Below, in pieces: positions 17,600 to 25,958 of a stretch of DNA of 44,176 bases (the first letter of the stretch is position 1; each line of letters begins with the position of its first letter). The translations under genes and the position numbers were made by a program. Origin of the DNA: Thermosediminibacteraceae bacterium (GTDB lineage: Bacteria; Bacillota; Thermosediminibacteria; Thermosediminibacterales; Thermosediminibacteraceae). The DNA lies in assembly GCA_021890755.1 (NCBI GenBank), contig JAKKUQ010000012.1, positions 1 to 44,176 on the forward strand. Direction: 5' to 3'. Under the pieces are notes generated by a model, which was not told the DNA's origin, made no database searches, and saw nothing but the letters and a program-made list of their open reading frames with translations.

Positions 17600-18964
17600 A
17601 TGATTATGAAAAAAGAAGCAATACAAGCTGCAAGTTTATATTCCCTTCGTAAGCAAATTATGAGATTAGCGTGGCCAGCGATCCTAGAAATGATATCGGG
17701 TATGGTGGTCTGGACAGCAGATACAGCTATGGTAGGTCGCTTGAGCGCCGAAGCTTTGAGTGCTGTAGGATTGGGGGGACAACTGGCTTTCAACATAACC
17801 TATGTCTTCGGTGCTTTGGAAGTTGGAACATTGGCAATGGTGTCAAGATCTGTAGGGGCAGGAGAAAAAGAGAGGGCAAATTATATAGCTAAGCAGGCTT
17901 TGCTGATTTCTGCGGTGTTAGGTATATTGCTTTGTCTCATATACTATTTTGCAGCAACTCCGATTTTCCATCTTTTAACAAGGGATTCGGAAGTTATCGC
18001 TCTAGGAGCAGAGTACCTGAGAATAGTATCAATTGGAATAGCTTTCATGATACCCACCTATGTAATGAATTCCGCTTTAAGGGGGGCTGGAAATACTACT
18101 GTTCCAATGATATCTGCTGCAACGGGAAATATGCTCAATATCATTGGAGATTACGTGTTGATCTTCGGACATTTCGGTTTCCCAAGAATGGAAGTCAAAG
18201 GAGCAGCTCTGGCAACGACTATCTCTCAGATTGTCGCAGCTACAATTACTTTTGGTTACGTATGTTCAGGACGTGGCGATTTAAAGCTGAACATTAAAAA
18301 AATAAACCTCCCTGATTTTAAATTGATAAAGCATTTGGTACATCTTAGCCTTCCTTCGTGTATGGAAGAATTTTCCTTGAGTACAAGCAGGCTGATTTCA
18401 TCTATTTGGATCAACCGCCTTGGCACAATATCTTTTGCAGCTCATCAAGTAACGTTGAGTGCCGAATCCATTTCTTTTATGCCCGGGTACGGCTTTTCTG
18501 TAGCGGCCTCCACGATGGTAGGACAGAGCCTTGGAGCAAAAGATGAGAAAGCAGCAGAAACTGCCGCCTGGGAAGCCACGAAGCTTTCGGTTATGCTGAT
18601 GAGTATAGTGGGAGTGATATTTTTTATCGTGCCAGAGCTTATCACCGGACTTTTTACGAACGTACCTGAAGTGGAAGACCTTGCGGCTCGATGCTTGAGG
18701 ATAGGCGCGTTTGAGCAAGTGAGCCTTGCGGTTGCGATGACTTTGGGAGGAGCCTTGAGAGGTGCGGGAGATACAAAGGGACCTTTTGGAGTTACCCTAA
18801 TAACATTATGGCTAATAAGAATACCGCTGATCTTTGTAGTCGTATTCATATTGAAAGCTAGCCTTGAATTCATATGGGTAACTACAGTTTTGCAATATTT
18901 TGTTGAAGCCCTATTAATGGCCTTGAGGTTTAAAAAGGGTCACTGGAAGCATATTATGCTGTGA
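17600..18964 (+). CDS. MATE family efflux transporter
   Basis: 454 aa from ATG 17600 (MIMKKEAIQ) with TTGGAGG at 17587-17593; a GTG at 17582 would precede the ribosome binding site and is rejected. About 12 hydrophobic segments are arranged as two related halves, each starting with a typical MATE helix (LAWPAILEMISGMVVWTADT, and later AAHQVTLSAESISFMPGYG). MATE exporters expel cationic drugs or metabolites using a Na+ or H+ gradient. Substrate unknown. It is monocistronic. The conserved LRGAGNTTVPM and LRGAGDTKGPF repeats confirm the duplication. Confidence 0.92.
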   Translation: MIMKKEAIQAASLYSLRKQIMRLAWPAILEMISGMVVWTADTAMVGRLSAEALSAVGLGGQLAFNITYVFGALEVGTLAMVSRSVGAGEKERANYIAKQALLISAVLGILLCLIYYFAATPIFHLLTRDSEVIALGAEYLRIVSIGIAFMIPTYVMNSALRGAGNTTVPMISAATGNMLNIIGDYVLIFGHFGFPRMEVKGAALATTISQIVAATITFGYVCSGRGDLKLNIKKINLPDFKLIKHLVHLSLPSCMEEFSLSTSRLISSIWINRLGTISFAAHQVTLSAESISFMPGYGFSVAASTMVGQSLGAKDEKAAETAAWEATKLSVMLMSIVGVIFFIVPELITGLFTNVPEVEDLAARCLRIGAFEQVSLAVAMTLGGALRGAGDTKGPFGVTLITLWLIRIPLIFVVVFILKASLEFIWVTTVLQYFVEALLMALRFKKGHWKHIML

Positions 18965-19006
18965 TATGTAAAATTTAGGACTTCTGGCGTATATATATTG
19001 GGACTC

Positions 19007-19035
19007 TTGACATATAGTATAGCATATAATATATA
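19007..19035 (+). promoter_or_regulatory. Promoter of the 3D/G5 protein gene
   Basis: TTGACA (19007-19012), 17 bp, TATATA (19030-19035). The surrounding sequence is an AT-alternating stretch with further TATAAT copies at 19025 and 19032. Confidence 0.7.
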
Positions 19036-19093
19036 ATAAATAGATTATACTTCTAAGGGATTAAAGGACAGAAAAACCAAAGGAGGAGTTTAA

Positions 19094-20050
19094 TTGCAAA
19101 AAAAATCTCGACAGTACATCCTCATCCTGGCTGTCGCAGCAGGAATTACAGCAGCCCTTTGGGGATACTATAGCAGAGAGAAAAACGTAACCATAGTGGA
19201 TAACGGGAAAAAAATCGAGGTTAAAACATTTAGCTCTACCGTCAAAGACTTGCTGGAGGAAAAAAATATATTGATTTCAGAAAAAGATGTGGTGATACCT
19301 GATATTTCTTCAAAGATAAAGGACGGAAGTGTAATCCAAATAAAACGCGCCTTTGAAGTAGAAATTTTTGCTGACGGGAAAAAATTCACAGTTAAAACCC
19401 AGCCTGATATCGCTGAAAACATAGTGAAAATGGCAGGTATAGAACTTAAAGAAAAAGATAGGGTTGAACCTTCAAGAACAGCTTACATAGAAGGTCCTGC
19501 AGATATAAAGGTTGTGAGGGTCGAAGAGAAGGTTGTTGAGGAACTCAGAAAAATTCCTTACAAAACGGTTAGCAGAGTTGATTACAACCTTCCCATAGGG
19601 CAAACAAAGCTTTTACAAAAAGGAGAAGAAGGCCAGGAAAAGGTCATAACCAGGATTAGATTAGAAGACGGAAAGGTAGTCGAAAAGACCACCGAAAAAG
19701 TGGCGATAAAACCGGCTAAACCGGAAATCGTGGTCAAAGGAGGATTGATGGTAGCATCCCGTGGCGGTGTTAAATTTGCTTATACGAAGAAAATAAAGAT
19801 GCTGGCAACCGCCTATACTCATACCGGTAATCGCACCGCTACCGGCACTGTGCCTAGGCATGGAGTTGTAGCCGTTGACCCAACGGTTATACCGCTAGGG
19901 ACTAAGCTATATGTAGAAGGATACGGATTTGCAAGGGCTGAAGATATTGGTTCCTCTATAAAAGGCAACAGAATTGATCTTTTCATGGAAACGGAGGCTT
20001 TAGCTCGCCGGTTTGGAAGGCGTTGGGTAGATGTTTATATTTTGAAATAG
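19094..20050 (+). CDS. YabE-type 3D/G5 domain cell-wall protein
   Basis: 318 aa from TTG 19094 behind AAAGGAGGAG. One N-terminal membrane anchor (about 7-25). Two DUF348 repeats follow (about 32-75 and 88-130). A G5 domain spans about 145-215 (RKIPYKTVSRVDYNLPIG). A C-terminal 3D domain (about 235-318) holds the three aspartates (AVDPTVIPLG, ARAEDIG, RIDLF). The architecture matches YabE/Rpf-like peptidoglycan lytic enzymes of Firmicutes, with the 3D domain as an MltA-like lytic transglycosylase. It lies tail to tail with the D,D-carboxypeptidase gene and shares its terminator. Confidence 0.93.
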   Translation: MQKKSRQYILILAVAAGITAALWGYYSREKNVTIVDNGKKIEVKTFSSTVKDLLEEKNILISEKDVVIPDISSKIKDGSVIQIKRAFEVEIFADGKKFTVKTQPDIAENIVKMAGIELKEKDRVEPSRTAYIEGPADIKVVRVEEKVVEELRKIPYKTVSRVDYNLPIGQTKLLQKGEEGQEKVITRIRLEDGKVVEKTTEKVAIKPAKPEIVVKGGLMVASRGGVKFAYTKKIKMLATAYTHTGNRTATGTVPRHGVVAVDPTVIPLGTKLYVEGYGFARAEDIGSSIKGNRIDLFMETEALARRFGRRWVDVYILK

Positions 20051-20055
20051 TAAAA

Positions 20056-20098
20056 AACGGGCTCGCCCATCATACATACGGGTGAGCCCGTTTTTTTT
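20056..20098. terminator. Bidirectional intrinsic terminator
   Basis: AACGGGCTCGCCC (20056-20068) pairs with GGGTGAGCCCGTT (20080-20092; one G-T or mismatch), with a T run on the plus strand and an A run before the stem. It serves both the 3D gene and the convergent carboxypeptidase gene. Confidence 0.92.
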
Positions 20099-21331
20099 CT
20101 AGCGTTTTTTCTTTCCAGTAAGCTTATAAGAGTAAATGTATTTGTAATTTCTATGACGTCTGTATCTTTTAATACCAACAGATATCCTGAAAGGAACGTA
20201 AACTAAAGTTATAAAAGCTGATGGCCAGAACCACCAATAGGTGAAAACCTTGCGGGGTATATCGCTAGCTGCCACGAGGGGTATACTTCCGATTTTCGAC
20301 CCATTTTGGAAAAATTCAAGGTTTCCGAGAACCTGGCCTTTAACTACAGGAGCTTTTACGTCGGCAGGTATATTTTTCTTTATCTTTATGGGACTGCTCC
20401 CTTTCTCCACTACGGTACTAAAATCTGCAGCTGTGACTAATTCTACCGGGGTTCCATATTTCACATTGAGCTTGTCCACTACTTCGCCATTTCTTATTAC
20501 GTCTTTTTTTTCGAAGTTGTTGAATCCATACTCCAGCAGCGCTTTTGCATCGGTATATATATTCTTTCCCTGAGACTTAAGCACTACAGCAAGAAGCTGC
20601 CAGCCGTTTCTTGTTGCCGAAGCTACGAGGGTATGTCCAGCTGAACGTGTATAGCCAGTTTTTACCCCGTCGGCTCCTTCGAAGTTCCATAGCATTTTAT
20701 TGTGATTTATTAAGGTCCTGTCCCATTCTTTTCCCTGCCATGGTATGCGATAGGTCTTGGTTGAAACTATTTTTTTAAACTCGGGATGGTTGAGAAGTGC
20801 GTATCGCGCAATCAGAGCTAGGTCATAAGCTGTGGTGTAATGGTTTTTATCGGGGAGGCCGCTTGGGTTAACAAAATTTGTGTTTTTGGCTCCCAGGCTT
20901 TTTGCCTTTTCGTTCATTAACTTTGCGAATTCGGGAACGCTCCCAGCAATATGTTCTGCTATAGCCACGGCAGCGTCATTGCCTGAGTTCAGCATCAACC
21001 CATAGAGCATCTGCTCTAGAGTAAGTTTTTCTCCTTCTTCCAGGTATATGCGGCTTCCATCGACCAAAGTGGCTTCTTTTCCGGTAGTAACTATGTCTGA
21101 TAGATTCCCTTTTTCCAAAGCGATAATTGCGGTCATTATTTTGGTGGTGCTTGCAGGTTCGAGCTTGAGGTGGGCGTTCTTCTCAAAAAGAACCTTGCCG
21201 GTTTTAACATCCATGAGAATTCCCGCAAGGCCCACAATGGAGGGTGGAGAGGGTGCGGCGGTTGCTTTTCCGGTTGCGGCTATTAAAAAAAGCAGTACGA
21301 GAAGTAGCTTGTAGCAAACTAACCTTTTCAT
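20099..21331 (-). CDS. dacF: D-alanyl-D-alanine carboxypeptidase (DacF/PBP5 type)
   Basis: 410 aa, minus strand, ATG 21331 behind GAGAGGTG. A signal peptide (about 1-25) is followed by a serine DD-peptidase domain with S61-T-T-K64, S116-G-N118 and K224-T-G226. A PBP5 C-terminal beta domain (about 285-355) and a C-terminal membrane helix (about 363-385) with a basic tail follow. It trims the terminal D-Ala from peptidoglycan pentapeptides at the outer membrane face. The symbol dacF is by similarity; a vegetative DacA-like role is equally possible because no spoIIA genes adjoin. Confidence 0.93.
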   Translation of the reverse strand: MKRLVCYKLLLVLLFLIAATGKATAAPSPPSIVGLAGILMDVKTGKVLFEKNAHLKLEPASTTKIMTAIIALEKGNLSDIVTTGKEATLVDGSRIYLEEGEKLTLEQMLYGLMLNSGNDAAVAIAEHIAGSVPEFAKLMNEKAKSLGAKNTNFVNPSGLPDKNHYTTAYDLALIARYALLNHPEFKKIVSTKTYRIPWQGKEWDRTLINHNKMLWNFEGADGVKTGYTRSAGHTLVASATRNGWQLLAVVLKSQGKNIYTDAKALLEYGFNNFEKKDVIRNGEVVDKLNVKYGTPVELVTAADFSTVVEKGSSPIKIKKNIPADVKAPVVKGQVLGNLEFFQNGSKIGSIPLVAASDIPRKVFTYWWFWPSAFITLVYVPFRISVGIKRYRRHRNYKYIYSYKLTGKKKR

Positions 21332-21369
21332 TTGGCACCTCTCAATCTGATAGTTTCAACCTTTTTATA

Positions 21370-21397
21370 AGTATAGCAAAAAATAAAACAAAAGCAA
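21370..21397 (-). promoter_or_regulatory. Promoter of the carboxypeptidase gene
   Basis: On the minus strand, TTGCTT (21392-21397), 16 bp, TATACT (21370-21375). Confidence 0.55.
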
Positions 21398-21465
21398 AGG
21401 TTGGAATAAAAAACGTTGAAATTCTTAAAATAAAACAAGCAGAAGACTAATTCGGAGGGCTTTAT

Positions 21466-21879
21466 ATGGGTAAAACGGAGGTTAAAACAGCAGGTTTTAT
21501 CATGAATTTCCAGGCCCACCTGGATGATGTGATGAACGGCTTGAAGGCTATAGAGGAGGACCTTGACGAAACCCTGCAGCAGATTCTTGTAAAGTCTTCC
21601 GGTCATATCCAATTGAGCAAAAAGCTCGGTGAGATGGAATTGATAATGGATTTCCTTAAAGAGCAAGGTACAGACGAGCCTTCAAAAGCAAAAAATTTGA
21701 TTAAAGCCTTAAGAAAAAAGGTTTATGAGTGCATGGAGCTTTTAATATCTCAAGTGCAAAAAAGCATGATAAAAGCGGTGGAAGCTCTCAGCGATACCCA
21801 AAACGGCATAATTATGATAAATAAACTCAGTAAGTTTATAAAAAAATTGGAAATGATGGAAGGGATGATAAAGGAGTGA
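21466..21879 (+). CDS. Uncharacterised alpha-helical protein
   Basis: 137 aa from ATG 21466 with CGGAGG upstream. Family not recognised. The sequence is almost entirely predicted helix with heptad-like spacing (about 15-60 and 75-135), no cysteines outside one near residue 87, no signal peptide and no membrane segment. It precedes a DUF421 membrane protein gene with coupled starts (the two frames overlap or abut at 21876-21882). A soluble coiled-coil partner of that protein is a reasonable guess. A weak promoter (TTGGAA 21401-21406, TTAAAA 21425-21430) lies upstream, divergent from the carboxypeptidase gene. Confidence 0.75.
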   Translation: MGKTEVKTAGFIMNFQAHLDDVMNGLKAIEEDLDETLQQILVKSSGHIQLSKKLGEMELIMDFLKEQGTDEPSKAKNLIKALRKKVYECMELLISQVQKSMIKAVEALSDTQNGIIMINKLSKFIKKLEMMEGMIKE

Positions 21880-21881
21880 AA

Positions 21882-22820
21882 GTGCTTTCTAATGAATTCT
21901 TTATACTTGCTTTCCGCTCAATAATACTTTTTACTGTTAGCCTTGTGCTGGTCAGAATTATGGGAAAAAGGACGATAGCCCAGCTTTCGCCTTTTGACCT
22001 TATATTAATTATAATAATGGGTAATGCCATTGCTTTACCTCTAGAAGATTTAAATATATCCTTGACGTCCGGTGCAGTACCCGTAATAGTGATTTCAATT
22101 TTGAATTACATTTTTGCAGTTATTATAATGAAAAATAGAAAATTAGAAAACATTCTGCAGGGGACTTCAACCGTACTTATTAAAGACGGAGAAGTCATAA
22201 CAGAGAATCTTAAAAAGGAACGCATCACGATTGCCGATCTCCTGATTCTTCTACGCGAAAAAAACATTACAGATATAAACGATGTTCAAGAGGCCACAAT
22301 TGAGCCCAACGGCAAGTTGAGCATATTGAAAAAAAAGGAAAAAGAACCAGTAACACCGAAGGATCTTGGCCTCTTGCCATCTCAGGGGATTTTCCCTACA
22401 GTAGTTGTCCACGAGGGGCGGGTGGTGCAAAATAATCTTGATATCCTGGGGGTAGGCATTGACCGGCTGCTTTCGGAATTGAAAAAAAAGGGAGTTAATC
22501 GCCTTTCGGAGGTTAAAGCTGCCTGGATCGATGAGGAGGGTAAACTTGAAACTGACCTTGTGGGGATGGATACCGGTAGAAAAAGGGTAAAAAGGCACGA
22601 CGGCTTTTACAGCAAATTAGGTATAAGCACCGATACAATAAAAAAGGAATTCGGCATAGATCCCTACCTATTCCTTGATGCTGTATCGCTGGGGCTTAAA
22701 GATGAGGAGATATCAAATTTGCTTGGGTATGAGCTTGAAAAAGTAAAAGAGTTAAGGAAGAGGCTGGGAAACGTTGGAAGTGAAATTGGATTGTATTACA
22801 AAAAAGATCTGCCGGTATAG
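21882..22820 (+). CDS. DUF421/YetF family membrane protein with a C-terminal extension
   Basis: 312 aa from GTG 21882 (AAGGAG at 21871-21876); GTG 21876 is an alternative. Three membrane helices (about 8-25, 37-53, 62-80) carry the family motif RIMGKRTIAQLSPFDLI. Two repeats of the YetF cytoplasmic domain follow: about 95-148 (LIKDGEVITENL) and about 172-225 (VVHEGRVVQNNL). A further tail of about 75 residues (about 240-312) looks helix-turn-helix-like (LKDEEISNLLGYELEKVKEL). DUF421 function is unknown; some members are linked to spores or the envelope. The tail is beyond the usual end of the family. Confidence 0.85.
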   Translation: MLSNEFFILAFRSIILFTVSLVLVRIMGKRTIAQLSPFDLILIIIMGNAIALPLEDLNISLTSGAVPVIVISILNYIFAVIIMKNRKLENILQGTSTVLIKDGEVITENLKKERITIADLLILLREKNITDINDVQEATIEPNGKLSILKKKEKEPVTPKDLGLLPSQGIFPTVVVHEGRVVQNNLDILGVGIDRLLSELKKKGVNRLSEVKAAWIDEEGKLETDLVGMDTGRKRVKRHDGFYSKLGISTDTIKKEFGIDPYLFLDAVSLGLKDEEISNLLGYELEKVKELRKRLGNVGSEIGLYYKKDLPV

Positions 22821-22846
22821 CTATTTAAGCTAAATAAATAATAAAC

Positions 22847-22882
22847 CCGCTTCTAGGCTTGACACCTAAGAAGCGGTTTTTT
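22847..22882. terminator. Intrinsic terminator, probably bidirectional
   Basis: CCGCTTCTAGG pairs with CCTAAGAAGCGG (about 22847-22857 with 22865-22876, one bulge), followed by TTTTTT. On the minus strand the stem is followed by a T-rich tract, which would serve the convergent small genes. Confidence 0.88.
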
Positions 22883-22886
22883 AGGC

Positions 22887-23093
22887 TTAATTTTGCTTTT
22901 CGTGCATTTTCAATTTGACATCTTTTCGCGTGCCCGGCTGGTGACTTTCTAACTGCGCTTTTTGTGATTTTACTTCGCGGGGGCTTGGATTACCCGCTGG
23001 TTTAAATATATTCGAACCGGTTTCAGTGCGGGCAAAAGTTTTTCTTTGAGCAAACAGCTTCTTTTTTAAAGACAGAGCGATCTCCCCCCTCAC
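22887..23093 (-). CDS. Small basic hypothetical protein
   Basis: 68 aa, minus strand, GTG 23093 overlapping the upstream stop (GTGA). Rich in Lys, Arg, Gln and Ser, with no hydrophobic core and no recognised family. There is no ribosome binding site, so translation would depend on coupling to the upstream gene. It ends just before the shared terminator. It could be a non-coding 3' stretch of that transcript. Confidence 0.4.
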   Translation of the reverse strand: MRGEIALSLKKKLFAQRKTFARTETGSNIFKPAGNPSPREVKSQKAQLESHQPGTRKDVKLKMHEKQN

Positions 23094-23284
23094 GTTTGGT
23101 CTAAGCTGGACAGCACTTTGTCGAAGAGGTCAATGGAGCACCTACCTCTGACCCAGTGAATGCAATTTTCACAGCTTACGGGTTCTTTTTCTTCCTCTGA
23201 TGAATCGAAATTTGTTTCATTTCCGGCATAGGTATACCCTGGACAGGCTTCTCCTACAGCGTGAAGCTGCATCTTGCTTACCAT
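23090..23284 (-). CDS. Small Cys-containing hypothetical protein, possible metal binder
   Basis: 64 aa, minus strand, from ATG 23284 with AGGAG correctly spaced; an in-frame GTG at 23293 overlaps the ribosome binding site. Four cysteines: one in GEACPGYTY and a C-x2-C-x7-C group (SCENCIHWVRGRCSIDLFD). An acidic stretch (SSEEEKE) lies between. This resembles small zinc- or Fe-S-binding proteins of Clostridia, but no function is known to me. It is divergent from the FmdB-type gene. Confidence 0.65.
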   Translation of the reverse strand: MVSKMQLHAVGEACPGYTYAGNETNFDSSEEEKEPVSCENCIHWVRGRCSIDLFDKVLSSLDQT

Positions 23285-23377
23285 TTTTTTCACTCCTGTT
23301 TAATAGTTTTCTAATTTTATTTTTAGCGGTTTATTGTAAAATATATATATAAAAAAAACCAAAGGAGGGAAGTAGCG

Positions 23378-23587
23378 GTGCCTGTTTACGAATACAGGTG
23401 TAATTGCTGCGGTAACCGGTTTGAAGCTCTAAGAAAATTAGAAGAGAGAGACGTTCCCATAGAATGTCCCGGCTGCAAGAGCAGCAATACTCGCCGGGAA
23501 GTGTCAACTTTTGGAACTACCAAAAGCAGTGGAGCTTCCAAGTTATCAAGTTCTTGCAGTAATACCGGTAGCTCTAAGTTCGGATGA
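23378..23587 (+). CDS. FmdB-family zinc ribbon protein
   Basis: 69 aa from GTG 23378 behind AAAGGAGGG. It begins MPVYEYRCNCCGNRFEALRK, the putative regulatory FmdB/CxxC_CxxC_SSSS domain, with C8, C11 and the second pair C30-x2-C33 (IECPGCKSSNTRR). A Ser-rich low-complexity tail follows. Such proteins are common small zinc ribbons of unclear role, some annotated as regulators. It is monocistronic, with a weak terminator downstream. Confidence 0.88.
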   Translation: MPVYEYRCNCCGNRFEALRKLEERDVPIECPGCKSSNTRREVSTFGTTKSSGASKLSSSCSNTGSSKFG

Positions 23588-23600
23588 GCTTCGGTATAAA

Positions 23601-23622
23601 AGCCCTGTAAGGGTCGTTTTTT
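23601..23622 (+). terminator. Short intrinsic terminator after the FmdB-type gene
   Basis: AGCCCT (23601-23606) pairs with AGGGT (23610-23614, one G-T pair), followed by CGTTTTTTA. Confidence 0.6.
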
Positions 23623-23628
23623 ATTAAG

Positions 23629-23657
23629 TTGTAAATAAAAATGTTTTTTGCTAAAAT
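23629..23657 (+). promoter_or_regulatory. Promoter of mrfAB
   Basis: TTGTAA (23629-23634), 17 bp, TAAAAT (23652-23657), 39 bp before the mrfA start. Confidence 0.75.
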
Positions 23658-23696
23658 AGTGAAAAGCGGAGATTCCGGTGGGAGAGAGTAGCAAAA

Positions 23697-25958
23697 ATGA
23701 ATCTCGAACAGCTTCTTGTGAAATTAAAGAATTCGGACCGTTTTAAAAAATGCGTAACCAGGTGGGAGGTAATTCCTCCTAAACCGGGAGAATACGAACC
23801 TTTTCCCGACTATCTAGATAAGAGGTTGATCTCCGCACTGAACAAAAAAGGCATTTACAGCCTTTATTCCCATCAGGCAAAAGCTTTAGAAGAGGTCACC
23901 AAAGGCAACAGCGTAGTGGTGGTTACCCCTACAGCTTCAGGAAAAACTTTATGCTACAATCTGCCCGTCCTCAATGCCATCCTCCGGGATAGAAACACCC
24001 GGGCCATTTACCTTTTTCCCACAAAAGCTCTTTCCCAGGACCAGGTGGCCGAACTCATGGAAACAATAGAAGCTATGGGAGAAGATATAAAGACCTTTAC
24101 TTACGATGGCGACACACCGCCTTCAGCCAGAGTAGCAATTCGAAAAGACGGCCATATAGTTGTAACCAATCCGGACATGCTTCACACAGGCATATTGCCC
24201 CATCATACCAAATGGATAAAGCTTTTTTCTAATTTAAAATACGTCGTAATTGACGAATTACATACCTACCGTGGAGTTTTCGGCAGCCATACCGCCAATG
24301 TCATCCGCCGGTTACACAGGATATGCAAATTTTACGGGTCAAATCCTGTTTTTATTTGCTGTTCTGCTACCATCGCAAATCCTAAGGAACTTGCCGAAAA
24401 GCTCACGGGAAGACCGATGACGCTTATCGATAAAAGTGGGGCACCTTCCGGCGAAAAGAACGTAATTTTTTACAATCCCCCCGTTGTGAACCGGCAGCTC
24501 GGTATAAGGAAAAGCAGCCTTCTTGAGGCAAAGGACCTTGCCCTGGAGTTTTTAAAGAACGGCATTAAGACCATAGTATTTTCAAGAAGCCGGTTAGCCG
24601 TGGAGGTACTGCTGACATACCTTAAAGATGGAATGAAAAACACCTCTTACGGCTCCGAGGCGATAAGGGGCTACAGAGGAGGGTATTTGCCCCGGGAAAG
24701 GCGCGAGATAGAAAGGGGATTGAGGGAAGGCCAAATTCTTGGGGTTGTAAGTACTAATGCCCTGGAGCTTGGAATAGACATAGGTGGATTGGATGTAAGT
24801 ATAATCACCGGCTATCCTGGTTCTATCGCCAGCACCTGGCAGCAGGCCGGCCGGGCAGGAAGGCGCTCTTCTGTGTCGGTGTCGATCCTTGTGGCATCCA
24901 GCAACCCCCTTGACCAGTACATAATAAACCACCCGGACTATTTCTTCGGCCAACCTCCCGAAAGCGGCCTCATAAATCCCGATAATCTTTACATACTGGT
25001 CAGTCATATTAAGTGCGCAGCCTTTGAACTGCCCTTTGAAGAAGGCGAAAAGTTTGGAGTTGAAACCACCGAAGAAATACTTTCGTTTCTGGAAAGCGAA
25101 AAAATTCTGCGCCACGTGGGAGGAAGATGGTACTGGATGGCCGAGGCCTTTCCGGCGGAAGAAATTAGCCTACGGAGCGCTTCCACCGAGAACTTTGTAA
25201 TAGTTGACATAACCGAGGAGCCCAAGGTTATAGGTGAAGTGGACAGGGCCAGCGCTCCCATGCTCATTCACGAAGAAGCAATTTACATCCACGGTGGCCA
25301 GCAGTACCAGGTGGAAAAACTAGATTACGAGGAGAAGAAGGCATACGTAAGGAAGGTCGATGTGGATTATTACACCGATGCCAATCTTGCCGTGGAAATA
25401 AAGGTGTTGGACGTTTTAAAAGAACAGCTCCGGCAACAAGAAAGCAGCAAGTACTTTGGCGAGGTCTTAGTCAGGTCTATGGCGACAATGTTTAAGAAAA
25501 TAAAATTTTTTACCCATGAAAATGTGGGCTCCGGTCCCATACACCTGCCGCCTGAAGAGATGCACACTACAGCTTTTTGGTTTACCGTCCCGGAGACTTT
25601 ACCCGGCCTTACACCTGAAGACTTAAAAGCGGGGCTTGCAGGTCTTTGCAATGTGCTGGTCAATATAGCGCCCCTTTACCTGATGTGCGACCCGAAGGAC
25701 ATCCGCGGTGTAATTCACGTTAAGTCACCTTTCACCCAAAAGCCCACGATTTTCATTTACGATGCTTACCCGGGAGGCGTGGGTTTTGCCGAAAGGCTTT
25801 ACCAGATGGATACATCTCTTTTAAAGGCCGCCCGGCAGGTCATCCTGGAGTGCGGCTGTGATGACGGCTGCCCCTCTTGCGTAGGCCCGCTGGAAGAAGT
25901 GGGTCCGGGGAGCAAGGCTTCAGCATTAAGGCTGATTCAGGGAGTGCTTGCCGATTGA
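23697..25958 (+). CDS. mrfA: Superfamily 2 DNA helicase MrfA (YprA)
   Basis: 753 aa from ATG 23697. A DEAD/DEAH helicase core with Walker A TPTASGKTL, Walker B VVIDELHTYRG, motif III CCSATIANP and motif VI QQAGRAGRR. A DUF1998 C-terminal domain carries a four-cysteine metal site C719-x-C721-x3-C725-x2-C728 (CGCDDGCPSC). In Bacillus subtilis, MrfA (a 3'-5' helicase) and MrfB act in a UvrABC-independent pathway repairing mitomycin C adducts. The gene overlaps mrfB (TTGA), so the same pair is kept here. The length is close to the family norm. Confidence 0.95.
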   Translation: MNLEQLLVKLKNSDRFKKCVTRWEVIPPKPGEYEPFPDYLDKRLISALNKKGIYSLYSHQAKALEEVTKGNSVVVVTPTASGKTLCYNLPVLNAILRDRNTRAIYLFPTKALSQDQVAELMETIEAMGEDIKTFTYDGDTPPSARVAIRKDGHIVVTNPDMLHTGILPHHTKWIKLFSNLKYVVIDELHTYRGVFGSHTANVIRRLHRICKFYGSNPVFICCSATIANPKELAEKLTGRPMTLIDKSGAPSGEKNVIFYNPPVVNRQLGIRKSSLLEAKDLALEFLKNGIKTIVFSRSRLAVEVLLTYLKDGMKNTSYGSEAIRGYRGGYLPRERREIERGLREGQILGVVSTNALELGIDIGGLDVSIITGYPGSIASTWQQAGRAGRRSSVSVSILVASSNPLDQYIINHPDYFFGQPPESGLINPDNLYILVSHIKCAAFELPFEEGEKFGVETTEEILSFLESEKILRHVGGRWYWMAEAFPAEEISLRSASTENFVIVDITEEPKVIGEVDRASAPMLIHEEAIYIHGGQQYQVEKLDYEEKKAYVRKVDVDYYTDANLAVEIKVLDVLKEQLRQQESSKYFGEVLVRSMATMFKKIKFFTHENVGSGPIHLPPEEMHTTAFWFTVPETLPGLTPEDLKAGLAGLCNVLVNIAPLYLMCDPKDIRGVIHVKSPFTQKPTIFIYDAYPGGVGFAERLYQMDTSLLKAARQVILECGCDDGCPSCVGPLEEVGPGSKASALRLIQGVLAD

